This document shows positions 20,621-33,496 of a stretch of DNA of 64,000 nt, in pieces (position 1 is the stretch's first letter; each line of letters opens with the position of its first letter). This DNA is from Stentor coeruleus. Lineage: Eukaryota; Ciliophora; Heterotrichea; Heterotrichida; Stentoridae. The notes below the pieces were generated by a model. The model saw nothing but the letters and a program-made list of their open reading frames with translations, did no database searches and was not told the DNA's origin. Made by a program: the position numbers and the translations under genes. Location: assembly GCA_001970955.1 (NCBI GenBank), contig MPUH01000193.1, forward strand, positions 1 through 64,000, in the 5' to 3' direction.

Positions 20621-21639
20621 ATTTATTTATAAGCATAACCAGGCAAGCAGATAAGACAGTTATTATTAAAAGAAATCTCAAGAATATTTATGAGAGAAGA
20701 GATTAATGAAAATTCTAATCACATGACTCTTGATATGTTTTATAAGAATTATTACCTTATAATGCAATGCAAGTTTCTTATAGACTGATTTTTAAGCATT
20801 TTATCCATAGAAATTCTTATAATATGCATGAGCTTTTTTTGCTTGTTAAGACTTAGTTATTCTAATATTTTGTAGTCTTAGGCTACAAATTGCCATTGTC
20901 AGAAATAATTATAAGCATATTTACTTCAATATTGAATAAGACATATATAGCAGTTATACACTAATCTCTTATTATGATTGGTTATTTATATCTAATAATT
21001 TAGATATTAAGCTTTTATTAATATAATTATTGTATAAATATATAGATCATTCGGCTAGAATATCCATTATATTCGATTGAAATGGGGTATATTTGCTATT
21101 TATAAAACTTTTATAGCATAGATTTGCTTTTATACATTATATTTCTTGATATCATGAAAACTTTTTGATATCAACTTATATGTTTATCATTCTTGGGTAT
21201 AAAAATATTTGATTATATAAGTCAACAAAAGTAAAAATTTTAAGTCAATATTTTATTGAACTTTTAAGTCTAAAAAATACTCTGATATCTATAAAGGTAA
21301 AACATAAGTGCATGCTTATATAAAATACTTTAATTTAGTAAAACTTTAAATCACTGCTGAAGCAAAAAAATTATGCAGTTTTAGACAGAAAATAAACACG
21401 GTTTAGGTAGAGGAAACTGATTAAGAAGTAGAAAATAATATAAGTGTATTTAAAAAATAATATTCTAAAGCGATAGATACTAAAAACAGGCATAATCAAA
21501 GTTCCAACCCATTTTATCTATCCTCATACCCTAAACTCCTACATCAAAACCTCAAAAACAGCCCAATTATGCATTATAAGCCCAATCTAATAACTAATCT
21601 ATTACTTTAAAAACATAAAACTTCACTACAATCAAAAAC
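20621..21639. other. Intergenic 1 kb, no gene seen
   Basis: AT-rich spacer between two minus-strand genes. The 21480-21640 end is strongly C/A-rich on +, the usual 3'-flank pattern here for minus-strand genes. No ORF, RNA or repeat recognised. Confidence 0.6.
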
Positions 21640-22251
21640 TCACTGATTTTTTTTAAGCATAATCCTCTTCGATTTCATAAAGCCATAAATCATCACCCCA
21701 AAGCAAAAAGCTATATTCCCCAAAGCATAAAAAAACCCAAATTTCGGGGTAAACCTTCTTGTATAATTTTCATACTTCCCTTTCCCATATCTTAAATTCA
21801 CAAAATTCCCAACACCCAAATAAACCGACAGTCCTATCAAATTAAAAACAAATGGGGCAATCATAAATAAACCAACAGATTTCAGTTCAATTTTTAAATC
21901 ATTATAAACCCTATAATGAAAAAAAGTACAAATAATTGATGAGACTATTGAACATATAGCAAAGATTATATAGACTATACCTGCTATTTCTATGTTTTTG
22001 ATTTGAACACATGCTTCACTACATTCGTTTTCTATAAAATGTTGTAAAGATCCACAAGCATCACCTCGGACTGACATGATGTTTTTTTCGTTTTCAAAGT
22101 CTTTGATTTTAGTAAAACTTTTACCGTGTATAAGGCCGAAAGTCCAATAACAGTAATCGTACCAGTCTTGAACAGCAAGATTAGCTAAAGTGCTTAAAAT
22201 ATAAGTTATAGACAATCCGATATAGACTAAAAAAGTCCTTTTTATCTCCAT
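21640..22251 (-). CDS. Four-transmembrane protein, unknown family
   Basis: 203 aa. Four hydrophobic segments lie near residues 8-28, 86-110, 124-146 and 170-190. The loop between the first two contains four Cys (GDACGSLQHFIENECSEACVQ), which could form disulfides if luminal. The layout is tetraspanin/claudin-like, but diagnostic motifs (CCG, W-GLW-C) are absent, so I do not assign a family. The C-terminus is basic (KSKRIMLKKNQ). It lies 57 bp downstream of nothing coding on its strand and ends into a C/A-rich flank. A cell-surface or vesicle membrane protein is likely. Confidence 0.75.
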   Translation of the reverse strand: MEIKRTFLVYIGLSITYILSTLANLAVQDWYDYCYWTFGLIHGKSFTKIKDFENEKNIMSVRGDACGSLQHFIENECSEACVQIKNIEIAGIVYIIFAICSIVSSIICTFFHYRVYNDLKIELKSVGLFMIAPFVFNLIGLSVYLGVGNFVNLRYGKGKYENYTRRFTPKFGFFYALGNIAFCFGVMIYGFMKSKRIMLKKNQ

Positions 22252-22308
22252 TAGGTATATAAAATTCCTAAACTTATCAAATCAAAAGTAAAATTATGTA
22301 TTTTATTT

Positions 22309-25300
22309 CTAGTCTAATTTAATATTCTTAAGCTGATCTTCAATTTCTACTAATCTTTCTAAAATCATATCTTTCATATCAACAATTTTCTCTCTCCCTT
22401 CAATCAAACATAAAGAAGTACTTGGGAAAAATGATATATCATTTTGTTGGAGTTTCCCTTTAACATATTTTTCTATCCCATCACATTCCGACATAGGTTT
22501 TTTCTTTATATATATGATATAAGCTAAATATGACCATATACAATGTTCAATCTGAATATGATGATTCCATCCACTTCCTCTAAGTTCAAACTCATGTTTA
22601 GGTTGTCCACAAATAAAACAAAAATTTTCAATATCATGTTCAATATCCCTTCTAGCATCTCGAAGTTCAGCAAAAGTATCAACAATTATACCGAAAATGA
22701 TGTTAAGAAGTATGATAATGACAATAATAAAAAATGTGATATCAATAAAAATCCTTAAGGTATAATATTCTTGACCACTAAAAGCTGGATAGATTATATC
22801 ACCAATCCCCCCTCCAGCTCTAACACCATTGTTTAAGGTACTAGTTACAGTAAGGAATAAAGTTTGGTTATAAGTGTTTACTGAGTAATTCCCACCATCA
22901 GATTCTCTATAATAAATTCCAAGATATGTAAAACCAAGCACACCGTATATATAAATAACAATAATCAGTAGAATCAGTGTTAAAAGTAAAGCCTTTTTGT
23001 TTTTTGTTATAACCAATAAAACACTACTAAGAGTTGCCGACCTCCTAAGTATATCCAACATCATAATTGCATAGAAAAATGGGTTGTACCATCCTAGAAA
23101 AGCCAAAATGACAATCAATACATTAACTAAATTCTCAAGATCAAAAAGCACATACACTAAAAACCTTGTATAATCTTTACTCTCCATTTCTGCATCCAAA
23201 GATTCTGCCTGATACGCCTGCTGCATTTTAATCGACCCTTGTATTTCCTCATTTCCTTTTAGCAACTTAGTTTCTTCCTCCGCTTTTTCATGTGCTTTAT
23301 TAAAAATAATCAAAGGATAACTGACCAATATAGATAAAACATACATAACCAAAGATACAATAATAATAAAAATTCCTAATATCACCATAATCTCTTTACC
23401 AGGAAAAATACCAGCTGAATAATTATGATCACTAATTGAAGTTACTGTAAACACTATAATAATATTAACACAAATAATAGCACAAAACAGTACTTTAGCA
23501 AAAAAACTATATCTACTAATCATCCAGCCAATAAACCCAATACGACTTATGATCTGTAAATGGTTCAGTTCCAACTGAGTTTTTTCGCACAAAAACAAAA
23601 AACTCTTAACTTTTTCTTCATTAGAATTCCTATTAATCCCATATATAATATCAACTCTCATTCTCTCATTTAAATAAATCATACAAGTTGGTATTTGAAA
23701 GTAACATTTTTCTATATGCCCATCTTTATCGATTTCTACACTAGAAATAAGTGAAGTATAAAACTCATAAGCATCATTCATTTCTGGTTCTCCACCAACA
23801 CGGAATATAAATTTTATAAGTCTTTGTATATCCATAAGAAAACTTTCATTATATCCACCAAGTGTATAAATATCTTCTAATATTGAGTCTAACATAGGTT
23901 CTCCAACATAATCAGGTTGTTCATCACTAAAACATAATTTCCGTAGTTCATCAATATTCCTATATTTTTCTCTAAGTTTAGCTGTGATTATAGTAATATC
24001 AAATCCTACACATATTAATTCCCATTCTTCTTGATTAAGTTCAGGCATAGTTTGACGGAAAAACCCAAATACATCTTTTATAGCCAGCATAAGTTGATTA
24101 GTTGAATTAGTTCCTATAATCGCCCCTTGAAGCAAAGCACTTAGTTTATCTGAAATCGAGTATCTAAACACTTCTAAAGCTAAATCGGCAAGAAGCTTGA
24201 AATCTATATAATCAATCATAGTCTTTGCGATTTCAGCTGAGAAATTCCCTTCGAGTAAAGCTGATATAAATCTAACTGAACTTTTGAATATAGGTATACA
24301 ATCTTTATTCACATTATATAATGTAAATATAGTATTAACTAGTTTGTATAATTTTTTAGTTGTCCCTAACATAAGTTGATTTTCTACACATGGTCCTCGA
24401 CAACTATCGATTAATGTTTCAAAACATTGGACTGCTAATTTTGATGTTTCAGGATTGTTGTGTATATTCCCCCCTATCATCCTTATATTAATAAGAAAAA
24501 GGGCTATTTCTGATATTATGTTGATTGAAGTTTGTTTTGTTGTAGAATTAACTAATTCTTGGGTACGGAGATAGTTTTGGAATGGCAAATTGCAGTTTTC
24601 ACAACAAAGTTGAAGCATTGATAGTAAATATCGAACTAAATAGGATTGTTCTTGGAAGTGCTGGGTAGACATACTTGCTGTGGCGAAATCTAAATCCCCG
24701 AGGACGAGAATTTTATTCATAGTTTGGTCTGGATTATCTAGAAAAGAACTGTATGTGTTTTTTATTATAAGATTACGGGTTTGTCGAAGAAGGTTGCGGA
24801 TGTAAGAAAATAAACATGAGGAGTTGTTGAGTTTTAACAAAGCAAGGAATTGTTTTTGGGTATGTGGGTTACCGAATTTTAATAAAGAGTTTATGAGGAG
24901 AACTGCTTCTTTGACTAGATCTTGTGGGCTTGATGGGTTAATCAAATTAAGAGCAATTTTTAGCACTCCTGCATCACTTAAGGTTTCTTGGAATTTCATA
25001 AAATCGTTTTTTTCTTTGATTTCCCGGCTATCCCTTTCATCAAATATCACTTCTTTAATCTCAGGTTCAGGAACTAGCATTCTCAGCATTTTGACCAAAT
25101 AAATCTTGTGGCGTTTTTTAAAAAATACTAAATCAAGCTTTGATATTGATTCATTCAAACTTGTATCCCTAGATTTCAAAGATGGGATTATATATTTTTC
25201 CCTTACTTTCGCGACAAAGACCATCATATCTTCACTTACACAAGCCTTGACGAACCTTTCTGTAAATTCCATCAAGCTTTCAGTTTCAACTTCCCCTTCA

Positions 25301-28300
25301 ATAACCAGGTCAATATCATCATCCAAAACTTTCCTGAGCCTGGCAATTTTCGGGGGTTTTGAAAAATATTTACGTATTTTATCAGAAAACTCAGTAAATT
25401 TAATACTTCCTGAATTGTCTTCATCCATTTCATTAAACGCAGCTTCGATTTCCCCACCAGGAACATTTCCAAGTAGTTTCCTAATTACAATCCTAAATTC
25501 TTCAAATTCAATATTCCCTGTAGAATCCACATCAAAATTAGCAAAAGCTTCTTCTAAACTTAACTTATTATGAATAATATATCTCTGAATACCACTTATA
25601 ACAAAATTTTCTATAGGGTTATTTGGACCTCTTTCTGAATAAAGTGATGTTCGTGGTAAGGATTCTCTACAAGCATTAGCAGCAAAGATAAACCTATTAA
25701 ATGAAATTTCTGTATTATTTTCCTCAGCTAATTGCATTAGGTCTGACATTTCATAAAGAAGATTTTTTAAAGTCCTGGTATGTCTTTCCATAATTTCATC
25801 TAAATTGATTGTGTTTTCTAAAAAAATATCAGTTATACTATGGAGGATACCACTTTGTTGATCACACCAAATAGCTTTATGGCTTAGATAATCCCAATAA
25901 CGGATGACTTCAGATTCGTTTTTTGTTGGGATGAATTTAATGTTTTGGATTTTTGTTATTGGATTAAAGCCACCTTTTTTCGCTATGTCTATAATTGGTT
26001 GAATCATTGTTTTAAATTTTGCTATATCCGGGATTAGGACTTGTTTCATTAAATCCTCAAGAATGTTTATGTTTTTTTCTGGCTCAATTTCCCCATCTAT
26101 TCTTGAAAAGTATATATGCGCTATATAGCTTAAATAAACTTCTTTACCTTCATAAGGAGTTGTTGAACGTAATAAACAATGAATTAGATTTGTTAGGGAA
26201 ATTAATTTACGGCCTTGAAGTATCCCAAAAGTGTTTTTGACTGAGCAAGCAATAATAGTTTTCATGAGTTCTAAATGCATTAAAAAATTATAGTTGTTTA
26301 TCAAGTTTGGATCTAAGAAATGATGTGGGGCAAAAACATCAGCTACTTTATCGCCCATAGCATTTTTAAGCCCTTTACTATTAAAAATTGCTTTCATTAC
26401 TGTTATTTGTATACTTTTAATCCAATCTTTATTAAAATCCTTCAAAAATGATCGCAAAAATCTCAAATAATCAAATGTAAAACCCTTTTCATCAATCAAA
26501 CATAATATCAACACCAATGTTTTCTGGCCTTTAGGACCATCTTTACAATCAGCTAGTACTTCACTTAGTAATTGTGTAGTATTCAAATCAGCTATAAGCT
26601 CAACAAGCCTTCCAGCAAGTTTAAACAAAGAGTTTTGATTTCTTTTATTCCCTTTACAATATAAATAAAGCATAGCCACATCATATTTCATAAGTTCAAT
26701 CAAAATCTGATTACAATCTATATACAAAATTCTTATAAAAGTATAATAAATCCCACTATGATACAAAAGGTTTTGAAAAGTTTTTTTATCTTTACTCATT
26801 TTATACATGCTCATACATTTTTCAATCAAATCACAACAATCTTTAACCATCAATTTATTATCCATATTATCAGGTTCATAAGCTAGATTTTGTATTAGAT
26901 CCGATACAGCAATTTGGAGTTTTATAGCTAAATCGACTATAGATTTATAAGTTTCTATATCATTATAATTTTTAAGTATTTCACATTGAAGTAGTTCATC
27001 ACTTAAAAGCTTCCTCATATCAAGATCTTTAATTAAAACATTCAAAGCAAGTTCATGTGTTTTTTTATCCTTCCCTCCACTAACATCAAAAAGCATTTCA
27101 AGTAAATAAAGGTCCATAAAATAAACTTTAAACTTTTCTTGATTATAAACACCTAATAATCCTTCTTCATCTTCATAATAAATTACAGTCACATCCCAAT
27201 CTAGTTGTTTAAGTATATATTCGAATTTAGTTTTTAATATATTATCAGTATAATGATTAGTCATATTTTCTTTATATAGTTTCAATAGTTCTAATATATG
27301 CAGATTTTGTCTACGGATTATTATAATATCAAGAGCTTGGAGTATTTCTTGTTTTAATAAAGAAAGTTTATTTTCTAAAGATGGATAATAATCATTTTCT
27401 AATATCGCAGAAATATCTTTTATAAACTGTGTACACCAGTGATTAGTGTCACTAGCTCCTTTATTAATGAAAAAACATAAGGGTTTCATAATTTCCTCAA
27501 TAAAATCTTCATTTTCTATCCCAAAATCAATCATCGCTGATGTGAGTTTTAAAAAAGATATCACTAATATTATAGCTTTACCTGGTTTACAGTTTATACT
27601 TTCTGGGAAAATTTTTATCCCCCCATTCGCGGTCCAGAAATGTTTGATATTTTCTCTTATAGGTATTAAATCTNCCAGAAATGTTTGATATTTTCTCTTA
27701 TAGGTATTAAATCTCCAATACATTTTTCAAGTGCAGAATTTTCGATTTTTCCTAATGTTTCCCATATAAAATATCTTTCTTTATGATAAGAACATGGTAA
27801 TAAAGGATCGATATCGATAAATAATACCCGACACATATTGGCAAATGATGCTCTGATTTTTTCATAAACATTAACATTTCTTATAACTAATGATATGTAT
27901 TGCAAATCAATCCCTGTAACTTGAGGGAGTATTTTAATAGCTTTGTTGTGTCGGGATAAACAAATATTAGCTAAAAAATCAACTGCACAAGCGANTGCTC
28001 TGATTTTTTCATAAACATTAACATTTCTTATAACTAATGATATGTATTGCAAATCAATCCCTGTAACTTGAGGGAGGATTTTAATAGCTTTGTTGTGTCG
28101 GGATAAACAAATATTAGCTAAAAAATCAACTGCACAAGCGATGTATTTCGAATATTTTGCGTTTATTGTCAGATCTTCAATATAAAAAAGTGCTTTTGTA
28201 TGGTCTTTTTCAATTAACAAGTTGCTTTCATCTTTAGCAAGGGTGAAAATGCAGAGCTCAGGGTTTTTCTCGAGGAAGGTTTTAAGGTCGAATTTTTGTC

Positions 28301-30218
28301 TTGGGAAGTTGAATTCGATTACAGGTCTTTTGTTTAGAATATGAAATTTTACTAATGTGAAATCGTTTAGTGGATCGGCTATGTATTTTAAAGCTATAGA
28401 CTGGAATTTCAATAATCCTATATTATCACTTTCACATAAAGATTTAAGGATGCTTAGATATAAACATTGGCTTTCGATGTTGTCTTTTCGGATTATGTCT
28501 AAAAGTTTCAGCCATTTGTTAAAGCTGCTCTCATCAATATTTGTTATAGTTGAAGCTGTTTCAAACACTTCTTTTAATATCCTGCCAACCCCTCTCGGCA
28601 TTCCAATACCAACTTTTGATATAAAAACCTGTTCATTCTGGGCAAGATATTTACAGCTTTTCTGGTTAGTTTTAATTGAATAATAAATCATATCATAAAC
28701 CTCATCCAAAACCTCAGGTAAAACCGGTCCACCTCCATAATATTCTCTAATCCTTTCATGTAAAATCTCAGCAATTTTCAAAAGCAAGTCAATAATCCCA
28801 AGTTCCCTTATAGCATTTTGCCTATTTGTTAAATTCACATCTAAATCCACCCTATTAATAATATGTTTCAATATATTCTTCAACAACCATCTAAACTCCG
28901 CCGATCTCTCCCTAATTTTACTCTCAAAACTCGGCTCACTAAATCTAATTTCCCTCAAAAAAGTGTAAAAATCAGATAAAAAAGGGTTCACCAAAGCTAA
29001 TTTATAAACATGTGCCGTCATTTCTTCAGGTACATCCAAAAAACTAAATGCAACACCTGTAAAATTCTCAAGTCCCATACTCAAACCAACTTTGAATTTT
29101 TCTTTTTTGTTTTTTTTTCTCATAACATTATCTTCATTAATTTTTAAATTCAAAAATTTGCCACTTAAAGCTTGTATAGCTAATATTTCCCCATATTGTA
29201 TTTGTTCTATAAGTGAATTTTGGTCTTGAATAAATTTAAATAAAGTCCCTTCATCATAAGCTCTTGTTGTTAAAACTATACCTTGTTGGGTTTCTTGTAA
29301 GAAAAATCCAGTAGCGACATGTTTGATTCTATAGTTTTCTGACCAAAGAGCTGTTCCGCCAACAAAAGTTATGGTTCGTTGAATTTCCCATAAGGTGTTA
29401 CTTGTTAGATTATTGATTTGGATGAAAACTTCTGGGGTTGAAAGTCCTGGGTTTTCTTTGGTTGATAGGTAACCGGAGGAGATTTTGTGGAAAATACGAA
29501 AGGAATCTCCGGTACGGACTTGGTTTGTGGAGTCGGAGAAGTTATCAAAACTTGTGTAACGGCGAACAATCCAGGTGCTAGGATTACCTGATGCATTAAC
29601 TTCAGCACGAGAATTTACAGTTAGTCGGTTGGTTTCTTCGACATGGAGGAAATATAAGGATTTTTTATTGACCATAACAAAATGCACACTGTCGCTGTAT
29701 CGAATAACTTCACCTGCTTTTCTAAGGTTATTAACTGACATGAGCTCAAACCAAGACTTTTCATTACTATCTTCGCTCATTGAAACTTGTAAACATCCAG
29801 CTTCTGAAGCCATGACAAGACTGTTAATTGACACAAAACTCATTGAATGCAAATGCCTTAACTGTATCCTTTCTCCATATGTTAATACTTTTCCCATAGA
29901 CTGTTTAAGTTCAGATTCCCATTTATTTTTAGTCCCTCTAGTGATTTTCATTGCATTTTCTATACGAAAAAGACAGCTTCTTGTCAGCACATTCGCCCCT
30001 TTTTCTTTATCGGATTCTCGAGGAATCACGTTTACTGATTGAGAAATAACCCCATCTGCTGATACAATTCCACAATAATCCCCTCTTTTCATCATTACCA
30101 GGACTATGTCTCCAACTTTCATAAACCCGCTCTTATCGGTTTTAAGCTCTTCACGGACTTTGCCTTCAGCTTGGTCTTTTTCTTCAGGATTTAGTTTGCT
30201 TCCTTCTAGTTCATCCAT
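22309..30218 (-). CDS. ITPR: IP3-receptor/ryanodine-receptor family Ca2+ release channel
   Basis: One gene shown as two frames only because of two N-joined duplications (27634-27714 and 27849-28141). With one copy of each removed it reads 2573 aa. The N-terminal ligand/trefoil and MIR region (about 10-400) includes ERIQLRHLHSMSFVS and RTGDSFRIFHKISSGYLST; RIH-type helical repeats follow. An EF-hand pair sits at about 1490-1555 (DVDSTGNIEFEE and DEDNSGSIKFTE). Six membrane segments at about 2157-2460 carry the filter GVRAGGGIGD (DNA 22797-22826), the family hallmark. The C-terminus has CFICG...HHIQIEH, the conserved Zn motif. It should release stored Ca2+ into the cytosol. Overall it is closer to IP3Rs in length and MIR layout; the EF-hands recall RyRs. 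Which ligand gates it is unknown. Confidence 0.93.
27634..27714. repeat. 40-bp duplication around a single N (contig join)
   Basis: 27634-27673 and 27675-27714 are the same 40 bp around N at 27674. The extra 41 bp shift the frame of the Ca2+-release channel gene. On the coding strand both sides read DLIPIRENIKHFW, so one copy is surplus. Confidence 0.95.
27849..28141. repeat. 146-bp duplication around a single N (contig join)
   Basis: 27849-27994 and 27996-28141 match except for about one base (GGGAGTATT against GGGAGGATT), flanking N at 27995. The extra 147 bp are in frame and add a false 49-residue repeat to the channel. Confidence 0.95.
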
Positions 30219-31443
30219 TTAATTTGATTTATATATATAAAGTAATATTTGCCGCTGGATGTTAGATTTTGATAGAAATTTATGGCTTATTGGGTGATAA
30301 ATGGGAAATTATGAAGAAATTAGTTAATTATTTGGTAAAAGATTTAAGCTGTAATGATTATGGATTAGGTGCTGAGGCTTTTTTAGAGTTAAGAGATGGA
30401 AAATGGGAAATAAGGCTTATTTGATATAAGAATGTGTAAAATATAAAATCCTCAAAAATGAGATCGATAATGAGAACTAATAAAAACTGGAATTTTTGAA
30501 GTAAAACTTCAAATTATAGAAGAAAAAAAGAAAGCCAACTAAACCTCGTAATTATATTTTAAGTAGCTCAACCTTGAAAAACATATTTTTATCCTGTTTC
30601 CTCACCATATATTCAATTAGCGTTTTCATATTTTTTATATTTGAATCAAACCTTGTTTGCACTGGATCTTCATCAACTTCCGTTTCTTTAATCTTAACCT
30701 CAGCTTTAATTAAAATGTTTATTTTCTAGGCAAAATGTTTTTAAATTTTCTAAGGATTAATCTAATTACATTCAATATGATTCAAACTTATAGAAAAAAC
30801 TGCTGAAGAGAGTAATTATCACATATTTATGAGATGTAAAATCATATGAGTATAATGAATAATGCTTGAAGTAATTATATTTTAAAAAATGCTCTAATAA
30901 AATTATCTTTTTTTGGCTGAAGACTTGGATGATTTGTGAATCTTTGCACTGAGTTCTTAACTATGAATAATTTCTTTGGTTTATGCTTTGCTATTGGGTA
31001 AAAGCATGATTTTCCTTCTGTTAGAATATATAATCAAGTTTAATATGAAAGATTTACTTTGTAAAATTAGGAATTATACGCTCTGTTTTTTATATTTTAT
31101 TAGTAGGATATTAGAATAATTTGGAAGATTATCAAAATTCGATTAATATGATAAACTTGGTCTGTTTATGACCGATTTTAATAAGAATTTACAGTTTTTG
31201 TAAAAAAATAATCAAAATATTTAATCTAAATGCACACAATCAAAATTATAAACACAAGGTCAATCCTCACGATTATTTTTAATAGAAATTTATGCTTTTG
31301 CTACAAAAAGTCTCATAAAATCACCTAAAATTCATACTTCCACTTCATTTAACACAATCTCACATACAGAAACCTAAAACCAAAATTTCCCCCACTTATC
31401 TTCTAATCCAATTTCCACACCACCTAACAAACACAAAATATAA
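30219..31443. other. Intergenic 1.2 kb with one small possible coding remnant
   Basis: This separates divergent genes. The + strand is G/T-rich near 30219-30430 (5' flank of the minus-strand channel gene) and C/A-rich at about 31310-31443 (5' flank of the succinyl-CoA ligase gene). A 58-codon minus-strand open stretch at 30552-30725 is listed separately. Confidence 0.6.
30552..30725 (-). pseudogene. Possible small coding remnant, unidentified
   Basis: An open stretch of about 57 codons reading IKAEVKIKETEVDEDPVQTR...FFKVELLKI then TAA. Its composition (balanced Lys/Glu/Asp/Val, higher GC than the surroundings) looks coding. There is no ATG near its upstream end and no 15-nt intron that would extend it. 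It may be a decayed gene end or chance. Not recognised. Confidence 0.25.
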
Positions 31444-32736
31444 ATGTGGTCTAAAACCTTTTTAAAAACCTTAACCTCCTCAATTTGTCGTAACTATCAC
31501 TTACACGAATATCAAGGTTTATTACTCCTCAAATCATACGGTATTCCCACACCTTTCAATAAAGTTGCATTTTCTCCTCGTGAAGCCAAGAGCATTGCTG
31601 AAGAAATCGGTGATGAAAAAGTTGTAGTCAAAGCTCAAGTTTTAGCAGGAGGTAGAGGCAAAGGGAAATTTGAACCAGGTGGTTTTAAAGGTGGTGTTCA
31701 AATAATATCACAAGGTGAGGTTGAAGGAGTGACATCTTGCATGATAGGTAAATACCTTGTAACAAAGCAAACAGGTGATGAAGGTAAACCTTGTGATAAA
31801 GTCCTAGTAATGAAAAAGTTAGTTCTTGCAAAAGAGTACTATATTGCTTTTCTATTAGATCGTAAGTTTGGTGGTCCAGTTTTAGTTTATTCAACCCAAG
31901 GTGGTATGGATATAGAAGAAGTCGCTAGTAGAAGTCCAGATGAGATTTTCAAAGTCCCAGTTTCCCAAAAAGTCGGTATTTCACATAGTCTTGCTGAAGA
32001 AGTCGCAAAAAACCTTAACTTTCCAAGTTCAAGAGCTGAAGAAATCCATAGACTTCTAGTAAACTTATACGATTGTTTCACACAAAAAGATATGCTTTTA
32101 CTAGAAATCAACCCATTAGGTCTTACAACTGAAGATGAAATCGTCATATGTGATGCCAAGTTAAACTTTGATGATAATGCTATTTTCAGACAAAAAGCAA
32201 CACATAATGAAAGAGACCTTAGACAAGAAAACCTTGATGAATTAGAAGCTCATAATGCTGGACTTAGTTATATATCTATGACTGGGACAATAGGATGCTT
32301 AGTAAATGGTGCTGGACTTGCTATGGCTACTATGGATCTTATTAAACTTCTTGGAGGAAGTCCTGCTAATTTCTTAGATGTTGGAGGAGGAGCACAAGAA
32401 GATCAGATTGTAAGTGCTTTGAAGATTTTACAGACTAATAGAAAAGTTGAATCTGTATTGATTAATATTTTTGGTGGGATTATGAGATGTGATATTATTG
32501 CTACTGGACTTATTACAGCTGCAAAAAAAGTTAATTTTACTAAACCTATTGTTGCTAGACTATGTGGGACTAATTGGCAAGAAGCTAAAGAATTAGTTTT
32601 AAATAGTGGGATTAATGCTATTTATGAACCTGATGAAGAAAAAGCTGTGAAGAAAGTTGTGGCGATATCCAAGGTTTTGAGGATTGCTAATGAGTGTGGC
32701 GTTAAGGTAGGATTTGATTACAAGTTAGATAAGTAG
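31444..32736 (+). CDS. Succinyl-CoA ligase (ADP- or GDP-forming) beta subunit, mitochondrial
   Basis: 430 aa. The N-terminal 18 residues (MWSKTFLKTLTSSICRNY) are basic, lack acidic residues and look like a mitochondrial targeting peptide. The mature protein starts HLHEYQGLLLLKSYGIPTP, the conserved beta-subunit start. An ATP-grasp domain follows (VVKAQVLAGGRGKGKF, LLEINPLGLT with the Mg-binding Glu-Asn, DAKLNFDDNA), then the CoA-ligase domain (GLAMATMDLIKLLGGSPANFLDVGGGA, NIFGGIMRCDIIATG). It converts succinyl-CoA to succinate with nucleotide triphosphate formation in the TCA cycle, with an alpha subunit not present here. ADP versus GDP use cannot be decided by eye. No intron. Confidence 0.96.
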   Translation: MWSKTFLKTLTSSICRNYHLHEYQGLLLLKSYGIPTPFNKVAFSPREAKSIAEEIGDEKVVVKAQVLAGGRGKGKFEPGGFKGGVQIISQGEVEGVTSCMIGKYLVTKQTGDEGKPCDKVLVMKKLVLAKEYYIAFLLDRKFGGPVLVYSTQGGMDIEEVASRSPDEIFKVPVSQKVGISHSLAEEVAKNLNFPSSRAEEIHRLLVNLYDCFTQKDMLLLEINPLGLTTEDEIVICDAKLNFDDNAIFRQKATHNERDLRQENLDELEAHNAGLSYISMTGTIGCLVNGAGLAMATMDLIKLLGGSPANFLDVGGGAQEDQIVSALKILQTNRKVESVLINIFGGIMRCDIIATGLITAAKKVNFTKPIVARLCGTNWQEAKELVLNSGINAIYEPDEEKAVKKVVAISKVLRIANECGVKVGFDYKLDK

Positions 32737-33496
32737 TTTGGATAATTTTATTGAAAAATTGCCGATTTGATGGGTTTTTGATGAGGTGAAGGTTTGAGGA
32801 GTTTTTTCGATGGGAACTTTTGAGTGAAATAATGAGTTTGGGGTTTATGTTTAAGTGAAGATATATACTTTTGATGCTTGTATATAAGATTTATATATTT
32901 ATTTATGAGGTTAATTATTGCAATTAAGGGTTTGATAGAGCTGATTAAAGATTTATTATTTTATGAATTAATTAATGCTTAAGAGTCCGTTTTATACAGA
33001 TTTATTTTTAGTATATAATTTCAAAGGACATATTAGCTAGGACTAATTATTAAAGCAATATTTTAGATCTTAAAATGAGAATAAAAATATACTAAGCAGC
33101 TATACTAATGTTTCTTATTTATCATCATTGAGATTGTATCCAATCATCTTCTTTACTAAATAATATATTTCAAATAAATCTTATTGTAGTAATAAAATAT
33201 ACTCATATCATAAATCCTTAAATAAATCAAAACAAAATATCATCCTATAACACTTAGCCGTAAATCTTCTCTATTTTAAACCACATTATCTACCAAAAAA
33301 GCCTTCAACTTAGCATAAAACCCTTTTCATATCCTAACATCAAGTGTCTGCTCATTAAAAAATAAAAAAACCACATTACTTTTACATATAAAATCTAAAA
33401 AAAATCCATTTCTTCTTTTAATCTAATTGCCATAACCCGAGTATTTCCATAGTTGATTTGCAACAAAGCTAAAAGTAGTTATTATATTCAAATAAA
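32737..33496. other. Intergenic, no gene seen
   Basis: G/T-rich on + to about 32960, then C/A-rich from about 33130 up to the Ca2+-ATPase start. A clear example of the skew switch described in the findings. No ORF or RNA recognised. Confidence 0.65.

Noticed and set aside
22309-30218. Two separate genes, one channel-like and one MIR-domain
   Set aside because: They meet at an N-joined 40-bp duplication; with one copy removed a single IP3R-family protein reads through.
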